DNA of 64,000 bases from Thysanoteuthis rhombus. Taxonomy: Eukaryota; Mollusca; Cephalopoda; Oegopsida; Thysanoteuthidae. The position numbers and the translations under genes are program-made. The stretch covers positions 2,859,586 through 2,923,585 of the forward strand of contig OY735225.1 of assembly GCA_963457665.1 (NCBI GenBank), read 5' to 3'. This document shows positions 58,399 through 64,000 of this stretch, piece by piece; the stretch's first letter is position 1; each line of letters starts with the position of its first letter. The notes under the pieces were generated by a model. It worked only from the letters and a program-made list of their open reading frames with translations. It did not search any database and was not told where the DNA came from.

Positions 58399-58829
58399 CT
58401 GTAAGCCTTCAATCATTAACTTGAGTATCTTTGGATTCAGCCACGTTGATTGTTTAAAGGTAAATTGACTCCAATCAACAATAATCACAAATCCGTTGAT
58501 TTGTGTCTCTTCATCATCGATCAGTTTTTCTAAAGTTAGTAAGATTGCCCGGTAGATGGCAGCCAGTCCATACCGTGTATTGTCCCAATTGGCAGAGTAG
58601 AGCACCAAGATTTTGCGACCAAAATGGTCATGGTGGGGCAATACCCCGGGGAGTCCGTCAAATAAAGCTTCTTTGGTGCTTGGCTCAGCAGCCTGAAATT
58701 TGCGGAACAAATTGCTGTTCTCTTGTCGGTACTCGAAATATCGCGTATAGAGCTTGAATGCTTCACATACATCGAATTTTCTAGCTCGTAGAAATCGAAG
58801 AATGAACACATCGTCAGTTCGCAGGAAAT
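58399..58829 (-). CDS. Clavesin-like exon (CRAL-TRIO N-terminal helix and first part of lipid-binding domain)
   Basis: 143 codons of a clavesin (CLVS1/CLVS2-type) Sec14/CRAL-TRIO protein. Acceptor ttgtcttgcag lies just right of 58829; the first two bases complete a split codon, then [20 protein letters not shown] (CRAL-TRIO N motif), [63 protein letters not shown] and [10 protein letters not shown]. It ends CAG/gtaagatg, phase 0, at 58399. In vertebrates clavesins bind PtdIns(3,5)P2 and act on late endosome/lysosome morphology from clathrin-coated membranes in neurons; the role here is by homology. The 52-bp minisatellite abuts and overlaps the 3' end of this exon. The N-terminal exon was not found between 58830 and 64000. 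Confidence 0.92.
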
Positions 58830-60156
58830 CTGCAAGACAAATAAAAAGGTAACATAAATCGAACAAACATATAAAAATCAAATTAATTTCCACACCTTGC
58901 CTGTTTACAAAAGTAACAAATGTATGTTATATGGATGTGAGGTAATCCGACAAAACCATGGTAGTAACTTGACAATGTGAAAGTGAAAGATTTAAGAAAA
59001 AGTCTGTTACACCTCAAAAATTTCTAATATCATAAAGACAGGCATGATGCATTTTGCTGAAATTTCATTAACATTTTCAAGAAGCACTTTTGCAACGCTG
59101 GAAAAGTGCAGTAAAATGAATTCTTCACACATCTGCATGTCATGAATATGGGGAAATGTATGTAGTAATTTTAGTGTTGGTTGTTGGAGGAGAGAAAGGA
59201 GGAAGAATATCCAAGGTTTGAGTAAGAAGCGGTCAAACTTGAGATGTTTGCCATCGCAGTAAGGATGAAGTGAGAAAGATGATATGTTTGTTTTGACTCT
59301 AAGGAATTGCAGATTGACATGTAAAAAAAAAAAATAAGATTTGTAAAGTAACATGAAAACAACTAGTAACATACCAGTATCTAACAGTATACTTTAAGGT
59401 GGAAATCGAAAGCATTCATGGGCGTTGTCTGTAGTGTCCATCCCAAGCACTTGACCAAATTTTTCTCTCACAGACACTCAAAAGCAAGTTAAATTCCAAC
59501 TTATTTTACTTTCTCACCTATTTTCAACAGCTGGATTCAACCATGCCCCTCAAGTAAATATCCTCATGTTTAACCCCCCACCCCACCCTTTGGTGTACAC
59601 CTTCCTTGCATCTCTCTCCATCACTCCACCCTCTTTGCAGCCTTTGTGTTGCAATTTCATTCTCAGAATATCTCCTCTACCTTCTTCTGAGTAAAATTTG
59701 CATTTTCAAACGTGACAGACGGAAGTGTGACAGACAGAAGTGTATGGACACTTTGATTATTATAATATATATTAAAAAATTTGTTTTTAGATGTGATATT
59801 TGATATCATAGACATTTTTTGATATATTATGGTCCTTCAGAACATCCATATTATGAATTATTCACTTGATTCCAGAAATCAAAACAATTTCAATCTTTTG
59901 GTCTCCAAGCAAAAGAAATTAAACAAAATACATCATTTCTTATTTTCCCCTTCAGCTGAGATTTTAAAATATAACTTTATTCATCTTTAGGGTCATATCA
60001 TACTACATGTAGTTTGTTTTATTTTATATAGGGTATTGAGATAATTGAAATTATCAAAAATGATATTTTTTTATACGAAAGAATCATTTCATTTTCTTGA
60101 AAAACTTGGATTACATAGTTTACACAAAAACTGTAGAGGAGGGATTAATAAGTATA

Positions 60157-60159
<3 letters not shown>
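58830..60159. other. Probable upstream clavesin intron
   Basis: I looked for the exon preceding FLRTDDVF (expected to end near RPDI with a phase-1 donor) and did not find one. The 121-codon antisense ORF at 59007-59372 has no clavesin similarity. Confidence 0.45.

Positions 60160-60209
<50 letters not shown>
60160..60209. repeat. (CA)n(TA)n microsatellite
   Basis: Forms the outer edge of the left foldback arm. Confidence 0.9.
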
Positions 60210-60211
<2 letters not shown>

Positions 60212-60640
60212 CATGAAATGGCTTAGTTATTGTGTGTATCCAGGAAATTTCAGTACAATTCGTACTTGTTAGACATTATGGGGAAAATATTTTGACCTTT
60301 TGAGGAGAATTCATGAAAAAGAACGCGAATGACACCATGAGGAAGTCAGGATTGAAAAATATATTGTGATATGTCTGAAAAAAATAAAAGATTTCCCAAA
60401 CATACTAATATGCACGTATACATGCATACATAAGATATGTATGGATATTTTAAATATATTTAATATATTTTTCAATCCAGAATTCCTTATGGTGTCATTC
60501 ACATTCTTTTTCATGAATTCTCCTCAAAAGGTCAAAATATTTTCCCCATAATGTCTAACAAGTACAAATTGTACAGAAATGTTGTGAATACACACAATAA
60601 CTAAGCTACTTCATAATTATACACATATATCATATATATT
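60163..60640. repeat. Long foldback: about 190-bp inverted arms around a 105-bp loop
   Basis: The left arm (60210-60362: atggcttagttattgtgtgt ... ttgacctttt ... gaattcatgaaaaagaacgc ... gattgaaaaatatat) is matched in reverse by 60465-60615 (atatatttttcaatccagaa ... tcattcacattctttttcat-gaattc ... acacacaataactaagctac). Similarity extends into (CA)/(TA) repeats at both outer edges. By eye about 90% identical. Short ORFs here are shadows of the palindrome. Confidence 0.85.
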
Positions 60641-60796
60641 CTTGTTGACTCCTCATGGAGCATAATGAAGTGATAACAATGCCAGCAGACAAACACTGGG
60701 CTGAGGTGATGCTAATGTGGTTTCTGTAGCAAGTAAGTTTTATTGGATCGAGTTGCCAGATTTTTTTTCTGTCTGAGTAACCTTCTCTTACATAGA

Positions 60797-60850
60797 CTAC
60801 CTTACAGGGCTAAAGGACTCCAACTGCCCTGCTGGTAGGAATAAAGGATT
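60797..60850 (+). repeat. R6 repeat fragment
   Basis: Counterpart of the 6590 sequence (see that entry); followed by a short unrelated stretch. Confidence 0.35.
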
Positions 60851-60980
60851 CATACCTTTCCCAAGGGTAGGAGTGGAAAATGAATACAAATAGCTGAAGC
60901 CCAAACTTGTCCAGAGTATACTTTATAACTAAGCCATTACATTCCATACATATATATATATGTATACACCTTTACATTAC

Positions 60981-61062
60981 TGGCGATTGTTTGGCCCAAT
61001 GGTAAGAGCAACACTACATTGAATCAGCTACCCTATAGGTTGCAGGTTCGATTTGCAGCCCC
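60981..61062 (+). repeat. tRNA-like SINE head
   Basis: Reads tggcgattgtttggcccaat-ggtaagagc (A-box region) ... ataggttgcaggttcgattt-gc (B box) over about 80 bp. The acceptor ends do not pair convincingly, so I call it a SINE head rather than a tRNA gene. Confidence 0.6.
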
Positions 61063-61213
61063 ATTTTATTTGATTGTTTATTCCATCTATGTTGTCTAGG
61101 CCAAGTGATACATTCACTGTGTAATAACAGGAGATCATTTCAAATAGAAGTTTCAATATAATATAACGCAATTTATAATCATTTTGTCAAATCATGTATC
61201 CATTTCTTAATAA

Positions 61214-61243
61214 CGCGCGCGCGTGTGTGTGTGTGTGTGTGTA
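61214..61243. repeat. (CG)n(TG)n microsatellite
   Basis: cgcgcgcg followed by about 10 TG units; alternating purine-pyrimidine throughout. Confidence 0.9.
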
Positions 61244-61293
61244 TGTGCAAGATTTACCAATAACAATAATTTGATTGCAATAAAAACACATCC

Positions 61294-61744
61294 AGTTGGT
61301 CATTTAATAGAAATTATTACATGATCAACCAACATCATGTTGGGAATGATCAATTAGAAAATTGGAAAAAGGGGTGATCAATGAATAAGTTACTTCTCTC
61401 ACCTTTTGTTGGATGGTGATCACTAAAAAAGTCTGAATCAAAAAAAAACAAAACAAGTATTAATGCCACTGGACACAAACTAAGGGACCAATTTAGCATA
61501 AAACTACATTACAAATAGACCCAACCTCGACTAAAAACCTATTTAGGTGGGTAATTTAAAGAAAAAAAATAACGGTCTATATTGATAGAATAAGGAGTAA
61601 ATTTTTCAATTTTCAGCCTTTTAGCTCCATTGGTATGGCTTGTACGCATGATACATACATAGCAAATCAGTCTACTAGATCAACTTAGAAACTAAAGAAA
61701 CCTGCGTTGACAGTTTTGGTGACAGATTTGGTTGACGGTTTCAA
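61294..61744 (-). repeat. R1 dispersed repeat
   Basis: ggtcatttaatagaaattat-tacatgatcaaccaacatca, cttctctcaccttttgttgg-atggtgatcactaaaaaagt, actaagggaccaatttagca, gaaacctgcgttgacagttt-tggtgacagatttggttgac. Confidence 0.7.
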
Positions 61745-62073
61745 ATAAATAACATCTCATCGACTATCCTTATCCCAGCAGGAACCATTTTCATTCTTTT
61801 ATTTTATCTCGAGTATTATAAATATTCTGTTTCATAGCCATTGTTATTGATTTAGTCACTTGGAGACCATTAGGCCTCCATAGAAAGCAGCAAGAAAACA
61901 TTCTGCCAATCTATCTGGATAATTTTGTCTTTGCTTTTAACACTTACAAGTGAAAAACTTAATGAATCAATGGTTTCTACATAATATTCAGTGTTAGAGA
62001 ATTGATTTTGTATAGTTTATGTTCAGTATTTTTGGCTCATATCAAAGCACTCAGGAAACCAATAGAGTTAATA

Positions 62074-62379
62074 TGAGGTCTGTCTAGAAAGTAATGAGAC
62101 AGGTTGATAATAAATACTTTTACGCAATCAAATAACAAATCAACTTTATCTCTTTCAAAATAGTTCCCTTGAGAAGCCACACACTGACGAAGATGTTGTT
62201 TCCACTCCTGGGAACAGTGCCTGAAGTCTTTTGAAGTCAGATGGTTCATCACGATCTGTTGAATGTACTCAACAATTTAGGAAATAGTGAAAGATTCAGA
62301 TCTTGGACGTTGATTTGCAATTAATTTGATAGTAAATATTTTTACACAATCCATCCGATTACTTCTCAGACAGACCTTG
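62074..62379 (-). mobile_element. Mariner-derived MITE retaining the transposase C-terminus
   Basis: Terminal inverted repeats gaggtctgtctagaaagtaa (left) and its counterpart aaggtctgtctgagaagtaa (right, reversed), flanked by TA at 62072-62073 and 62380-62381. The - strand ORF inside reads SQEWKQHLRQCVASQGNYFE, the RWQKCV...G.YFE end of mariner transposases. At 306 bp it is an internally deleted derivative. A lone copy of the same end (ttccagacggaccttgta) occurs near 16171-16189. Confidence 0.72.
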
Positions 62380-62399
62380 TATGTTCATACTTTGAGTTG

Positions 62400-62575
62400 A
62401 GCCTTTGCTCCCAAACATAGAGATCAAGTTTTGTTTAAACATTGGCTACCAAATTTAGAGATCAAGTTTGGTTTGAGCATTTCTTATCAAATATAGAGAT
62501 CAAGTATTGCTTATCAATCAGTGATCAAATTTCGGTTAGGCATTTGCTAACAAACAGAGATCAACTCTATTCTGA
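62400..62575. repeat. Degenerate tandem repeat, about 4 copies of 45 bp
   Basis: The unit is close to gcatttgctaccaaatatag-agatcaagtttggttt, seen at 62404, 62443, 62481 and 62544 with substitutions. Confidence 0.6.
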
Positions 62576-62684
62576 ACTAATCATATGATTTTTGCCATGA
62601 TAGAATAAAATCATTTAATGTTCTTCACACAACAAATTACCATTCACTGTTTTCAGAGAACTTTTGAAGATTCGTAGAGTTATT

Positions 62685-62960
62685 CAAACTATTGATCTTA
62701 TTCTCTTTGTTGCACAATGTTTTGGCCAATCTATTCTAGAGCCTTCTCCAGGTGCACAACCTATATGAAACATACTTTCTGTAATTTTGAGTATCACAAA
62801 TGTTGTTCGGTCTATTGATCTCTTTTTTGTTGTTGCTTTCTTTGTTACCTCAATGTTTCAGCCAATCTATTTGATGGCCTTATACCAGTGTACAATCCGT
62901 ATGGAAACAAAAGGTCTTTTCCATGGAACAAAACCAGACACTTAACTTGCACATAATTTT
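62685..62960. repeat. R9-related tandem pair (two hammerhead-like cores)
   Basis: Two related 135-bp segments: tattgatcttattctctttg-ttgcacaatgttttggcca and ctattgatctcttttttgtt ... tacctcaatgtttcagcca, each followed by the ggcct...ccag block. The second keeps a GAAAC on the - strand (62855 region). Confidence 0.6.
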
Positions 62961-63947
62961 TGTCAGAATTTCTGAGATGGAGTGTTGCTACTTGAACTCT
63001 AAAGGATACTAAAATAAAAGCAATCAGTTATGGCTCCCTCACACCCGGATCTCTCAGAGAATATTTTCAGCTGATAAGAATTCTGAAATATATCAATGTC
63101 AGAATAGAATGACTAAACAAATATCTTCCTTTGCATTTTGCATTCCCAGCCAAACTCTGTTAACCCCACCAGCACCATTCCATTTCTGAAATAAGACAAA
63201 TTTCTCCCTTTCTCAGAATTAATTTGAAATTCTGCTGACTTCAATATTTGGAGTATATCTTGCTTACTTGCGATATTCTAGGTATATTTTGGTTGCTTGT
63301 AAAATCCAGTTACTCATAGTATCACATTGCCAACTCTTGGTTTTGAATATTGTCATAAGTATTGTAATAATTTTGTTTTGAAAACAATCATACACAAAGT
63401 CTTCATAGAATTATAGGGCACACAGACAAAGAGACAGTGTAGTACAGGTGACCCCAATTATAAAACAGGTTGGGGTACAAGAAAGCCAACCACATTATGA
63501 TCGAGCCACTCTAACAGTGGAATGGTTATGAGCAATATTCACAGGCAGGCAGTACTTGAAATATGGTAGACATTGTCTATCATATAAAAACAAAGTGGGA
63601 TTTAACAAATTAAACAAAGTTATTCTGTAAAGTTTGTTTTTCAATAAATAATACCACCAAAGCAACTACAATATGCAACAAAGTATAACAAATATCATTT
63701 TTTAAAAACAAAAAATTTATACATTTACATTAACGACCTAACCCTTTCAACTCTCAGTCACCGCACCTTCAGATAACCTGTAACTCTGCTCCTGAGTAGC
63801 AAAGCAAAAATTTATACATTTTAAAAAGTTTTGTACATTGACTACTGAGATGTTTGTCTAATTCACTTCGTTTTTACAGTTTTACCAGCAGAAGTCATTT
63901 CTTAGTAGAGGAGTTGGGTGGGAATTGAGTCAACTCTGTCCTCAATG

Positions 63948-64000
63948 GACTTACAGTGTAGTAAGAAGAGCGCTCATCCTGAGATATCAGGGTCATGAGC
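63948..64000 (+). repeat. tRNA-like SINE head cut by the window edge
   Basis: cagtgtagtaagaagagcgc then tcatcctgagatatcagggt; the layout of an A box and anticodon-arm region, truncated before the B box. Confidence 0.4.

Noticed and set aside
58503-58835. ORFs of 84 and 99 codons over the clavesin exon
   Set aside because: Shadows of the clavesin reading frame on the opposite strand and in another frame.
59007-59372. 121-codon antisense ORF as the missing clavesin N-terminal exon
   Set aside because: No RPDI-like ending or phase-1 donor and no CRAL-TRIO N-terminal similarity.
60981-61062. Functional tRNA gene
   Set aside because: A and B boxes are present but acceptor and anticodon stems do not pair well; best explained as a SINE head.

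Overview
The window is animal (metazoan) nuclear DNA: AT-rich, with spliced genes that have GT-AG introns of 1 to 17.5 kb, and dense with transposon fossils, tRNA-derived SINEs, microsatellites and minisatellites. Two conserved animal genes are recognisable. The gene content, the tRNA-headed SINEs with a shared core and the repeat density fit a lophotrochozoan, most likely a mollusc such as a cephalopod. That species call is inference; no gene here is diagnostic on its own.

Layout. (1) 1-12.25 kb: the 3' part of a CCDC43 (coiled-coil domain-containing protein 43) gene on the + strand, four exons (4776-4857, 5846-6011, 7887-7993, 11618-11808) plus 3' UTR; its first exon is off the left edge. 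The introns hold R1/R2 dispersed repeats, a TA-flanked MITE, two SINEs and an RTE-like LINE 3' end. (2) 12.3-28.9 kb: intergenic DNA between two tail-to-tail genes, with mariner fossils, hAT-type MITEs, SINEs, foldbacks and several repeat families. (3) 28.9 kb to beyond 58.8 kb: a clavesin gene (CRAL-TRIO/Sec14 lipid-binding protein) on the - strand, read right to left as 58829-58399, 40895-40785, 37989-37805 and a terminal exon 29391-29286. Its N-terminal exon(s) lie off the right edge. Splice phases match at every junction. (4) 58.83-64 kb: probably an upstream intron of clavesin, with a long foldback, SINE heads, a mariner remnant and degenerate tandem repeats.

No operon, CRISPR array, rRNA gene or intact tRNA gene is present, and the two genes have no evident functional link. 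The most interesting structures are: a 52-bp minisatellite (about 37 copies) in register with, and apparently derived from, the exon/5' splice-site junction of clavesin; a 32-bp minisatellite (about 29 copies) grown from the reverse-transcriptase coding sequence of a dead LINE; several repeat families carrying a CTGANGA...GAAAC core like a degenerate hammerhead ribozyme; and long inverted repeats that could make double-stranded RNA. Exon calls are by eye from conserved protein sequence and splice signals; none was checked against transcripts.
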